A stretch of 64,000 nucleotides of DNA, taken from NCBI GenBank assembly GCA_041398605.1, contig JAWKUK010000004.1, positions 310,001 to 374,000 on the forward strand, written 5' to 3'. The notes under the pieces are model-generated. The model was not told the origin of the DNA. It worked only from the letters and a program-made list of their open reading frames with translations, and searched no databases. Every line of letters begins with the position of its first letter. Positions within the stretch are counted from its first letter, which is position 1. Source of the DNA: JAWKUK01 sp041398605 (GTDB taxonomy: Bacteria; Planctomycetota; UBA1135; GCA-002686595). Both the position numbers and the translations under genes were made by a program. Positions 52,334-60,327 of the stretch are shown here, in pieces.

Positions 52334-54274
52334 ATGGACGACGCGCAGCGAGGACTGGACCTTGGGCAGGCAGAGTCCCGCGCTGCGGTGTTCCGCGCGC
52401 GGACGCGGCGCGCCCTGCGCGCAGCGCCGCTGCTCGTCGCGGCTGCCGCGTTCCTCGCGCTGCTTGTCCTGCGCGCAGACTTCCTCATCGATGACGGGTT
52501 CATCGCGTTCCGCCACGCGCGGAATTGGGCCGAGCACGGCGTGCCAACGTTCAACCTCGGCGTGTCGCCGCCGGTCGAGGGCTACAGCGATTTCCTGTGG
52601 GTCGCGCTGCTCGCGGCCGCGCACGCGGTCGGGCTGTCGATCCCCGCGACCGCCAAAGTGCTCGGGGCGCTCGCGGGCCTCGCGACGCTGGCCCTCTTTA
52701 CGCGACACGCGCGGCGCCATGAAGGGCTGACCGGCGCGCCGCTGCTGCTCGCGACGCTGTTCGTCGCAACAGCGCCGGCCTTTGTCGTATGGTCGAGCGG
52801 CGGGCTCGAGACGGCGCTGTTCACGTTGCTCGCGTTCGCGACGTTCAGCGCCCTGGTCAGCTCGGGCGGCTCGGCCCGCTCTGGCAGCTCGGGCAACTCT
52901 GGCAACTCTGGCAACTCTGGCAGCCCTGGCAGCTCTGGCAGCTCGGGCGGCGCGGGCGGCGCGGGCAGCGCGGGCGCATCGAGCCCGGGCGAGGACGCGC
53001 ACGACGCGGCGCAGTCGGCCGATGAACGCAACCCGCGCGCGGCGTTGGTCGGCGGCCTGCTGGGTGGCGCCGCGGCGCTCGGGGTCGCGCTCGTGCGGGT
53101 CGAGGGGTTCCTCTGGGTGCTCGTCCTGTTCGCGGCGGCGGCCGCCGCGCGCGGCGCTCGGGCGGCCAGCGGCCGGCGCTTCGCCACAGCGTTCGGCGTC
53201 TATTTGGTCGGCTTCGTCGCGTTCCTGCTGTGGCGCCACGGCGTGTACGGCGACTGGCTCGCGAACACCGCGGGCGCGAAGCTCGGCGTCTCCGCCGAGC
53301 GCCTCGCGCGCGGGGCGAAGTACAGCGCCACCTTTGGCCTCGCGGCGGTCTCGCCCATCGCCGCGCTCGTCGGCGGCTTTGCGCTGCTCGCGCGCGGTGT
53401 CCGGCGCGAGGCCACGGGCGCCCTCGTATGCGTGGCGCTTGCGTTCCTCGGCTACACGGTGCTCGTCGGGGGCGATTGGATGCCGTTCTGGCGCTTCCTC
53501 GCGCCCGCGACGCCGTTCTTTGCGCTACTGCTCGGGCGCGCGCTCGCGGACCTGCCGCGCAGCGCCGCAGCGCGCGCCGGGGCGACGCTCGTCGGCGCGC
53601 TGCTCGTCGCTGTCCAGACCCTGCCGCTGTTCGATGCCAGCGTCGCGCCGCGCGCTTGGCTCGAGGCGCTCTCCTATCGCGGCTTCCGCGGGCCGTGGAA
53701 GAGCGAGTGGGAACGCCTGGTCACTGCGCGCGAGAACGGCGCGCAGTTCGAGCAATTGGGCCGCGCGCTCGCACAGGTCGTGACCAAGGACGACAGCCTC
53801 GTCTTCGGCGCGATCGGCGGCGTAGGCTGGCACGCGCCGGACCTCTTCCTGCACGACCGCAACGGGCTCGTCGATCGCGAGGTCGCCGCCCTCGAGGGGC
53901 GGCTCGGGACGGGCATCGACGCTGCAGGCCACGACCGCCGCGTGCCGCGCGCCTGGTTCCTCGCGCGCACCGAGCCGCGACGCCCGACGCTGTTCCACGC
54001 TGCGCTCATCGGCCCAACGCCCGCTGGGCCGATCACAGGGCCCTCGTCGCCAGGCTTCGCCGACGCGGTGCGCGCCGCGATGCGCAACCAGGTCCTGTCG
54101 CAGCCCGGCGAGGAGGCGCTCCTCGCGCAGACGGTGGTCGAGGTCGCGCCGCTCGCGCCCGACCCGGAGCTGCCGCCGGGCGCGGCGCTGCTCCTGTGGC
54201 GTCGCGCGCCCGACGCCGCGACCGCGCGGCGCTTCTGGACGGACCTCGGGTTCACGCTGCCCGAGGGGCCCTGA
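52334..54274 (+). CDS. AftB-like multi-pass membrane glycosyltransferase
   Basis: The 646-residue protein has about ten hydrophobic helices and the conserved first loop of GT-C enzymes, DFLIDDGFIAFRHARNWAEH, with GVSPPVEGYSDFLWVALLAA. This resembles the DDAYIxxRYAxNLxxGxGLxFNPGExVEGYTN pattern of arabinofuranosyl- and mannosyl-transferases that use lipid-linked sugars. Residues 178-215 are a Ser/Gly/Asn repeat within a loop. The C-terminal 200 residues are soluble and probably periplasmic (DDSLVFGAIGGVGWHAPDLF). It would transfer sugars on the outer face of the inner membrane. Substrate unknown. It is divergent from rlmD/yqgE. Confidence 0.82.
   Translation: MDDAQRGLDLGQAESRAAVFRARTRRALRAAPLLVAAAAFLALLVLRADFLIDDGFIAFRHARNWAEHGVPTFNLGVSPPVEGYSDFLWVALLAAAHAVGLSIPATAKVLGALAGLATLALFTRHARRHEGLTGAPLLLATLFVATAPAFVVWSSGGLETALFTLLAFATFSALVSSGGSARSGSSGNSGNSGNSGSPGSSGSSGGAGGAGSAGASSPGEDAHDAAQSADERNPRAALVGGLLGGAAALGVALVRVEGFLWVLVLFAAAAAARGARAASGRRFATAFGVYLVGFVAFLLWRHGVYGDWLANTAGAKLGVSAERLARGAKYSATFGLAAVSPIAALVGGFALLARGVRREATGALVCVALAFLGYTVLVGGDWMPFWRFLAPATPFFALLLGRALADLPRSAAARAGATLVGALLVAVQTLPLFDASVAPRAWLEALSYRGFRGPWKSEWERLVTARENGAQFEQLGRALAQVVTKDDSLVFGAIGGVGWHAPDLFLHDRNGLVDREVAALEGRLGTGIDAAGHDRRVPRAWFLARTEPRRPTLFHAALIGPTPAGPITGPSSPGFADAVRAAMRNQVLSQPGEEALLAQTVVEVAPLAPDPELPPGAALLLWRRAPDAATARRFWTDLGFTLPEGP
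52892..52945 (+). repeat. 9-bp in-frame tandem repeat (6 copies) in the membrane glycosyltransferase gene
   Basis: Six 9-bp units (ggcaactct three times, then ggcagccct, ggcagctct, ggcagctcg) run from 52892 to 52945 and encode a Gly-Asn/Ser-Ser loop. Confidence 0.88.
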
Positions 54275-54277
54275 CTC

Positions 54278-54292
54278 CGGCGCTGCGCGCCG
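54278..54292. terminator. Candidate terminator hairpin between convergent genes
   Basis: A 6-bp stem (cggcgc with gcgccg) closes on tgc in the 27-bp gap between the glycosyltransferase and trmL stops. It lacks a T tract, so this is only a candidate. Confidence 0.35.
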
Positions 54293-54301
54293 CCGATGCG
54301 C

Positions 54302-54817
54302 TCACTCGGGCGCCGCGAACGGCACATAGGCGCCGTCGTTGGCCGGGAACGGCACGCCCGCGCGATGCAGCGCGGTGAAGAGGCCTACCGCGACGACGTT
54401 TGCCAAGTTCAGGCTGCGCACACCAGGCCGGATCGGCAGGTACACGCGGCGCTCCGGGTGCGCGGCGATGAGCGCCGGCGGCAAGCCGCGCGACTCGCTG
54501 CCGAAGAGCAAGACGTCGTCGGGCGCGAACGGCACGTCAAAGAGCGTCGTCCCGCCCCGCGCGCTGAAGAGCCTCAGGCGCTCGGCCAGGGGGCGCGTAC
54601 CCTCCGCCGCGAGCGTCGCGAGGCAGGCCTCGAGGTCCGGGTGCACGACGAGGTCCACCTGGGGCCAGTAGTCGAGGCCGGCGCGCTTCAGATAGCGATC
54701 CTCGAGCGAGAAGCCGAGGGGCTCGACGAGGTGGAGCCGCGTGCCGAGCGCCGCGGTGAGGCGGCCGGCGCAGCCGCTGTTGTGCGGGATCTCGGGGTGT
54801 ACGAGGACAACTTCCAC
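54302..54817 (-). CDS. trmL: tRNA (cytidine/uridine-34-2'-O)-methyltransferase TrmL
   Basis: The 171-residue SPOUT enzyme 2'-O-methylates the wobble base of tRNA-Leu. Family motifs are clear: VEVVLVHPEIPHNSGCAGRL at the start, HLVEPLGFSLEDRYLKRAGL, YWPQVDLVVH, LLFGSESRGLPPALI and the knot-forming IRPGVRSLNLANVVAVGLFT. The start is the GTG at 54817, which gives the family N-terminus; the frame is open much further upstream but overlaps the divergent yceH-like gene. It is slightly longer than the usual ~155-160 residues. It converges on the membrane glycosyltransferase gene. Confidence 0.95.
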   Translation of the reverse strand: MEVVLVHPEIPHNSGCAGRLTAALGTRLHLVEPLGFSLEDRYLKRAGLDYWPQVDLVVHPDLEACLATLAAEGTRPLAERLRLFSARGGTTLFDVPFAPDDVLLFGSESRGLPPALIAAHPERRVYLPIRPGVRSLNLANVVAVGLFTALHRAGVPFPANDGAYVPFAAPE

Positions 54818-54847
54818 ACGCGGATCGTATCCGGCTAACCTGCGCCC

Positions 54848-55555
54848 ATGGCCGTCGAACTGAATGCGCACGAAGCCCGCGTCCTCGGGGTCCTGATCGA
54901 GAAGGCGATGACGACGCCGGACTCCTATCCGATGACGCTCAACGCCCTCACGAACGGGTGCAACCAGAGGTCGAACCGCGACCCGGAGCTCGACCTCTCC
55001 GAGGCCGAGGTCACGGTGACCTTGACCGGCCTGCAAATGAAGCACCTGGTCGGCGGCGTGACCCCGGCCGGCAGCCGTGTGCAGAAGTGGCGGCACAACG
55101 CCAAGGAAGTGCTCGGCATCGACGATCGAGAGGCGGCGGTCCTCGCGGAGCTCCTGCTGCGCGGCGCGCAGACCGCGGGGGAGCTGCGGACGCGCGCGAA
55201 GCGCATGCGCGACCTGCCGAACCTCGAGGTGCTGGACGAGGTCGTGCGCGCCCTGACCGACAAGCGTTACGTGCGCCCCGTCGCGCCCGCGCCGGGCTCG
55301 CGCGCAGGGCGCTTTGCGCAGACGCTGGCGGCGTCGCGCCACCTCGACGGGACAGCGGACGAGGACGCGACGGTGCTGGGCGGCGGCGCACGTGAGGCGC
55401 ACGACGGCCCCGCGCCGACGCCGCTCGGCGAGCGCGTGGGGGCGCTCGAGCGCGAGGTCGAGACGCTGCGCAAGCAGCTCGCCGCGCTGGCGGCGGCGCT
55501 CGGCGAGCCCTTGCCCGATGTCGAGCAGAGGCCCCGTCGGTTGGGCCTCGACTGA
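54848..55555 (+). CDS. yceH: YceH/DUF480-family protein
   Basis: The 235-residue protein matches the YceH family: LNAHEARVLGVLIEKAMTTP, DSYPMTLNALTNGCNQRSNR and VEALVRDLxR-type tandem winged helices with RGAQTAGELRTRAKRMRDLP. The conserved coiled-coil tail (ALEREVETLRKQLAALAAAL) is present. The function is unknown; the tandem winged-helix fold suggests nucleic-acid or protein binding. It is divergent from trmL with only 30 bp between starts, so the two share a promoter region. Confidence 0.93.
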   Translation: MAVELNAHEARVLGVLIEKAMTTPDSYPMTLNALTNGCNQRSNRDPELDLSEAEVTVTLTGLQMKHLVGGVTPAGSRVQKWRHNAKEVLGIDDREAAVLAELLLRGAQTAGELRTRAKRMRDLPNLEVLDEVVRALTDKRYVRPVAPAPGSRAGRFAQTLAASRHLDGTADEDATVLGGGAREAHDGPAPTPLGERVGALEREVETLRKQLAALAAALGEPLPDVEQRPRRLGLD

Positions 55556-55814
55556 GACACCGTGAAGCGCCCGGGCGGGGCTCACATGTGGCGAACGTGA
55601 GCCTCGCGCGGGGTCCATGCTGAGGCGCGGCGGGCGCGGCTGCGGCCCCGGCGTAGAGCAGCGCAGCGGACGCGCACTGGTGACGCCCTGCTGACGCGGT
55701 GGGATACGCAGTGGGACACGCAGTGGCATTCGCGGCGAGATACCCGGCGGGATGCCGCGTGGGCTACGCTGGAGGACGCGCGCCGCCGCGCGCATCGCCC
55801 AGAGGCGCACCCCG

Positions 55815-58571
55815 ATGAAGCACAAGACGTCCTCGCCCTCGCTCTGCGCCGTCGTCGCGCTGACCCTTGTCGCGTGTGGCGGCGGCCGCGGCGCGCTCCA
55901 CTCCGGTACGGCGCGCGAGCACGGCTCGCTGGGCGCTGGGGATCACCCGCGCCCGTCCGATCCACGCGAGGCAGCGGAGGGCGACGAAGGCGAGCGCGAC
56001 CTCGAGCGCCAACGCTACATCGAGGCGCTGCACAAAGCGGCGCCAGGCGTGGACTGGCGCGCGATCGAGGCCGCGAACCACGAGCGCGAGCGCCAGCGGC
56101 GCGTCGACGCCGTGCGCAACATGGGCGCGGGCGCGGCGCTGCGCACGGGGTTCGTCTGGGAAGAGGTCGGCTCGCGCAACCTCGCCGGGCACACGCGGAC
56201 GGCGCACCTCGGGCCGGACCTCGGCGCAGGGCGCGCGCTCTACCTGGGCTCTGCGAACGGCGGCGTGTGGCGCTCGGACCCGACGGGCGGCAGCTGGGCG
56301 CCCATGTCGGACGACGTCTTCGGCGGCGCGGATGATGTGCTCGCCCTCGCGCCGCCAACGGGCGCGGAGCCCGTCGTCGTGTTCCGCAAGGGGACCAACG
56401 TCTATCGCAGCGACGACGGCGGCGCGACATGGGACCTCGCGGGCGGGCTCGGCGCCGTCGCAGAGGGCCGGCGCCTGATCCTGCTCGCCGATGCAGGGCA
56501 GACCCTGCTGCTCGCTGCGCGTGGGCCGTCAGGTGGCGGCACGAAGTTAGGCGTGTGGGCCTCGTCGGACCAGGGGCGCACGTTCCAGCGCCGCAAGTCG
56601 TTCGCGACAGACTTCCCCGGCGACATCTGGGCGCCGCGGGTCGGCGCAGGCGCGGGCACGGACCTGTTCGCCCTCGAGCGCGGGCGGCTCTGGCGCTCGA
56701 CCGATGCGGGCGTGAATTGGACGGCGCTCGCTGCGACGTCGACGACCGCAACCGAGGGCGTGCTCACGGGCTCCGAGGCCGGCGCGCCGCACCTCTACGT
56801 CGGCCTGCGCGAAACGGGCTGGGAGCTCTTCCGTTCGACCGATGCCGGAGCATCGCTGCAAGCGCGCGGCGCGCTCGTTGGCTATTGGAACGGCACGCGC
56901 ACGCTCGTCGCGTTCCCCGACGATCCGAACCGTCTGCTACACGGCGGCGTCGAGTGCAAGCGCTCGTCAAACGGCGGCAGCACGTGGACGCTCGTCAACT
57001 CGTGGGGCTCGTACTACGGGAACCCTGCGCAGCGGCTGCACGCGGACATTCGGCACATCGACGTGCAGCCCGACCCGGCGCACCCGCCGAACCCACCGAC
57101 GAGCGCGGGCGGGCACCTCGCGTACATCCACACCGACGGCGGGACGTACGTGTCGACGGACTTCGGCCAGAGTGTGCAGAACCTGTGCCTCGATGGCCTC
57201 GGCGTCGGGCAGTTCTACGGCACGCTCACGTCGACCGCGGACCCCGACCTGATCGTCGGCGGGACGCAGGACCAGGGCTATCAGCGCGGCGCGCGGCTGC
57301 CCTCGACGGGCCCCGGCCCGAGCACGCCCTTCACGCAGCTCACGAGCGGCGACTATGCGCACCTCGTCTCCCCGGACGGCACGCATCGGCGCGTCTACAG
57401 CGTCTACCCGGGCTTCGTGCTCGTGCAACGCGGCGAGGCGAACCCAGCCCTCTCGCAAGCGAGCTTCCCGGCCTTCGGGAGCGCGCTCTGGTTGCCCCCT
57501 CTGGCCGCCGAGGCCACGGACACGGAGGCGTTTTACATCCTCGGCGAGACGCTGTGGCGGTGCCGGTGGAACGGCTCGTCGTGGACCGCCACGCAGCGCT
57601 CGACGCAGAGCTTCTCGGAGGGCCCGGCGAACTACGGCTCGGCGCTGGCCTTCGCGCCGAGCGCGCCCCTGCGCGGCTATGCCGCCAACGACGATGGCAC
57701 GCTCTTCCGCACGCTCAACGGCGGCGTGACCTGGACCGCGGCGACGCAGACGGGTCCGGACCCCCACTACGTCCACGGCCAGTCGTTCGCGATCGACCCG
57801 GCGAATCCGGACCTCGTCGCGGTCGGCGGGTCGGGGTATTCCACCCCAGGCGTGCGGCTCTCGACGGACGGCGGGGTGACATGGAGCGCCCACCACACCG
57901 GGCTGCCGAGCACGCTCGTGTACGACCTCGCGTGGGCCGGCGACGGGTCGGGCGACCTGTACGCGGCGACAGAGGCCGGCGCGTGGGTGCGCCGCGCTGG
58001 CGCGGCGGCCTGGGAGAGCGCGATGGGCCTCGACGCGCCCTCGACGACGTACTGGTCGGTGGAGGCCGTCCCCGGCGGCGAGCGCATGCGCTTCGGCACC
58101 TATGGGCGCGGGATCTGGGACCTCTCGCTCACGCCGAAGCAGCTCGGCGTGCGCTACTGCTCGCCAGCTACGCCGAACGCGGTCGGCGTGCCAGGCGAGC
58201 TGACGGCGACCGGCAGCGACGTCGCGAGCGACAACGCCTTCGTGCTGAACGCGAGCGCATTGCCAGCGGGGACGTTCGGGTTCTTCTTCACAGGCGACGC
58301 GCGCGCCAGCGTCACTCAGCCGGGCGGCAGCCAGGGCGTGCTCTGTGTCGGCGGCGGGATCGGCCGCTACGTCGCGCCGGGGCAAGTGCAGCAGGCAAAC
58401 GCCGCGGGTGAGTTCTCCCTGGCCGTCGACCTGACGCAGCACCCGCGCCCGATCGGCGTCGTCTCCGTCCAGGCGGGCGAAACGTGGACCTTCCAGGCTT
58501 GGTACCGTGACACGTACATCGTGTTCCCGACCTCGAACTTCACGGACGCGCTCGAGGTCACGTTCCGCTAA
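55815..58571 (+). CDS. Secreted BNR-propeller lipoprotein with shared C-terminal domain
   Basis: The 918-residue protein has a lipoprotein signal (SLCAVVALTLVACGGG). Residues 110-770 hold BNR/sortilin-like blades with Asp-box motifs (SDDGGATWDLAGG, STDAGVNWTALAA, SSNGGSTWTLVNS, STDGGVTWSAHHT). The last ~135 residues form a separate beta domain starting YCSPATPNAVGVPGELTATG, with GSQGVLCVGG, and ending WTFQAWYRDTY...PTSNFTDALEVTF. A homologous domain ends the protein at 62817, so it is probably a surface-anchoring or sorting module. The ATG at 55815 places the lipobox correctly. No catalytic function is evident. Confidence 0.8.
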   Translation: MKHKTSSPSLCAVVALTLVACGGGRGALHSGTAREHGSLGAGDHPRPSDPREAAEGDEGERDLERQRYIEALHKAAPGVDWRAIEAANHERERQRRVDAVRNMGAGAALRTGFVWEEVGSRNLAGHTRTAHLGPDLGAGRALYLGSANGGVWRSDPTGGSWAPMSDDVFGGADDVLALAPPTGAEPVVVFRKGTNVYRSDDGGATWDLAGGLGAVAEGRRLILLADAGQTLLLAARGPSGGGTKLGVWASSDQGRTFQRRKSFATDFPGDIWAPRVGAGAGTDLFALERGRLWRSTDAGVNWTALAATSTTATEGVLTGSEAGAPHLYVGLRETGWELFRSTDAGASLQARGALVGYWNGTRTLVAFPDDPNRLLHGGVECKRSSNGGSTWTLVNSWGSYYGNPAQRLHADIRHIDVQPDPAHPPNPPTSAGGHLAYIHTDGGTYVSTDFGQSVQNLCLDGLGVGQFYGTLTSTADPDLIVGGTQDQGYQRGARLPSTGPGPSTPFTQLTSGDYAHLVSPDGTHRRVYSVYPGFVLVQRGEANPALSQASFPAFGSALWLPPLAAEATDTEAFYILGETLWRCRWNGSSWTATQRSTQSFSEGPANYGSALAFAPSAPLRGYAANDDGTLFRTLNGGVTWTAATQTGPDPHYVHGQSFAIDPANPDLVAVGGSGYSTPGVRLSTDGGVTWSAHHTGLPSTLVYDLAWAGDGSGDLYAATEAGAWVRRAGAAAWESAMGLDAPSTTYWSVEAVPGGERMRFGTYGRGIWDLSLTPKQLGVRYCSPATPNAVGVPGELTATGSDVASDNAFVLNASALPAGTFGFFFTGDARASVTQPGGSQGVLCVGGGIGRYVAPGQVQQANAAGEFSLAVDLTQHPRPIGVVSVQAGETWTFQAWYRDTYIVFPTSNFTDALEVTFR

Positions 58572-58590
58572 CCGCGCCGTAGAGATCGCC

Positions 58591-59808
58591 ATGCCGCCCC
58601 GCACCCAGAAGCTCGTGTTCCCCGGCGCCCACGGCGTCGAGCTCGCCGGGCGCCTCGAGCTCCCGCGCGGCCAGGTGCGCGCGTACGCGCTGTTCGCGCA
58701 CTGCTTTACCTGCGGGAAGGACGTGGCGGCGGCGACGCGGGTGTCGCGCGCGCTCGCCGCCCGCGGGTTCGGCGTCTTGCGCTTCGACTTCACGGGGCTC
58801 GGGAACAGCGACGGCGACTTCGCGAACACGAGCTTCAGCTCGAACGTCACGGACCTGGTCGCTGCGGCGGCGTACCTGGCCGAGCACCACGGCGCGCCGC
58901 GGCTCTTGGTCGGCCACAGCCTCGGCGGCGCGGCGGTGCTCGTCGCGGCGCGGCGCATCGAGTCGGTCGAGGCCGTCGTCACCATCGGGGCGCCCTCCGA
59001 CCCGGCGCATATCAGAGAGCACCTCGACGTCGCGCAGATCGACGCCGTGGGCGCGGCCGAGGTGCACCTCGGCGGGCGGCGCTTCCAGGTGCGGCGCGAG
59101 TTCCTGGCGGACCTCGATGAGCACAACCTCGGCAGCGCGCTCGGCGCGCTCGGCAAGGCGCTGCTCGTCATGCACTCGCCCGCGGACCACGTCGTGCCGA
59201 TCGTACACGCCGAGCGCATCTACAAGGCTGCGCGCGGCTTCAAGAGCTTCGTCTCGCTCGCGGACGCGGACCACATGCTGTCAAAGGCGTCGGACGCGGA
59301 GTATGCCGCGGACGTGCTCGCGGCGTGGGCCAAGCGCTATGTGACGTTCGACGAGGGGGTCCAGGACGCCCGCGCCGACGCCGAGGTAGGCCTGGTGCGC
59401 GTCGAAGAGCTTGGGGTGAAGTTCACGAACCGCGTGACGGCGCGCGCGCACGAGCTGCTCGGCGACGAGCCGCGCAAGGTCGGTGGCCAGGACGCGGGCC
59501 CTGCGCCCTACGAGTTCCTCATGGCGGCGCTCGGGACGTGCACGTCCATGACGGTGCGCATGTACGCGGACCACAAGGGCTGGCCGCTCGAGCGGATCGC
59601 CGTCGACGTCGAGCACTCCAAGGTGGAGGTGGCCGGCGCGGCGCCGGACGCGCCGAAGGCCAAGCAGGACCTCTTCGTGCGCACGCTCGAGCTCTCGGGG
59701 CCGCTCGACGCGGAGCAGCGCGCGCGGCTGCTCGAGATCGCCAACAAGTGCCCGGTGCACAGGACGCTCGAGGGTGCCAAAGAGATCCGCACCGTCGAGC
59801 GTCCTTGA
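58591..59808 (+). CDS. Alpha/beta hydrolase-OsmC fusion protein
   Basis: The 405-residue protein is bifunctional in domain terms. The N-terminal alpha/beta hydrolase has nucleophile Ser110 in LLVGHSLGGAAVLV, a conserved FDFTGLGNSDGDFANTSFSS region, acidic residue Asp in MHSPADHVVP and His in ADADHMLSK. The C-terminal part is an OsmC/Ohr domain with the peroxidase-type cysteines in ALGTCTSMTVRMYADHKGW and IANKCPVHRTLEGAKE. OsmC proteins reduce organic hydroperoxides, and this fusion occurs in many bacteria. The native substrate is unknown. The start is the ATG at 58591, 19 bp after the preceding stop, so it may share a transcript. Confidence 0.93.
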   Translation: MPPRTQKLVFPGAHGVELAGRLELPRGQVRAYALFAHCFTCGKDVAAATRVSRALAARGFGVLRFDFTGLGNSDGDFANTSFSSNVTDLVAAAAYLAEHHGAPRLLVGHSLGGAAVLVAARRIESVEAVVTIGAPSDPAHIREHLDVAQIDAVGAAEVHLGGRRFQVRREFLADLDEHNLGSALGALGKALLVMHSPADHVVPIVHAERIYKAARGFKSFVSLADADHMLSKASDAEYAADVLAAWAKRYVTFDEGVQDARADAEVGLVRVEELGVKFTNRVTARAHELLGDEPRKVGGQDAGPAPYEFLMAALGTCTSMTVRMYADHKGWPLERIAVDVEHSKVEVAGAAPDAPKAKQDLFVRTLELSGPLDAEQRARLLEIANKCPVHRTLEGAKEIRTVERP

Positions 59809-59872
59809 TGCATCGCCGGCGCCGTAGCGCGCGCGGTGGCGTCTCGGGCGCAGCAGCTCGCGCGGTGGCGAG

Positions 59873-60202
59873 TCAGCCCCTCACGCGCAGCTTGTACTTC
59901 TTGATATCGGCGAAGTGACCGCAGATCGCCTCAGGCGTCGGGTCCCCCTCGTCGAGACCGACGGTCGCCGTCTTGCCGACGTCGTCGATGATGATGTCCT
60001 GCTTGTCGATCCCGTCCAGCTCTGCGATGGCGTCACGCACCAACCCTGGGCAGCCGGCTCATGTCATGCCGGAGACATCAAACGTGACGACCTTCGCCTT
60101 GTGCGAGAGGTCGACGGCGCCGGCGTCGGAGGAGGTCTCGGTGGTGCACGCGGCGAGGGCGGCGAGCGCCGCGCTCATGGCGAAGAAGCGGATCGGGATC
60201 AT
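59873..60202 (-). CDS. Candidate selenoprotein: small HMA-domain lipoprotein with UxxC
   Basis: From the ATG at 60202 the frame encodes a lipoprotein signal (FFAMSAALAALAACTTET) and a heavy-metal-associated domain with VVTFDVSGMT. A TGA at 60061-60059 (codon 48) then takes exactly the place of the first Cys of the GMTCxxC metal site. The frame continues without fault: AGCPGLVRDAIAELDGIDKQ, DIIIDDVGKTATVGLDEGD and EAICGHFADIKKYKLRVRG to the TGA at 59873. Read through as selenocysteine it would be a 109-residue UxxC protein. The other reading is a nonsense mutation of a TGC codon or a sequencing error. A small candidate SECIS hairpin follows the TGA. No selA/B/C/D gene is in the window to support the first reading. 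Confidence 0.6.
60029..60040 (-). promoter_or_regulatory. Candidate bacterial SECIS hairpin downstream of the in-frame TGA
   Basis: On the transcript, a 3-bp GCG/CGC stem, extendable by a G-C pair past a bulged U, closes on a UGA loop with G in its second position. The loop starts about 24 nt after the TGA, within the usual 16-37 nt window for bacterial SECIS loops. The stem is short, so it is only suggestive. Confidence 0.3.
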
Positions 60203-60327
60203 GGTTGGGCTCAAGGAGTGATGGCGCGTCAGGACGGCGCACCCGGTCAGCGGAAAGTAGGCCAAGGGATCGACAGACGCAGCCCCCGAGGCGCACGGAA
60301 ATGGATTCGGGCTCCTACACTCTCGGG

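Noticed and set aside
56967..59219. A 750-codon open frame antisense to the BNR and hydrolase-OsmC genes
   Set aside because: It spans the boundary of two well-supported genes and shows no domain; a codon-usage shadow.
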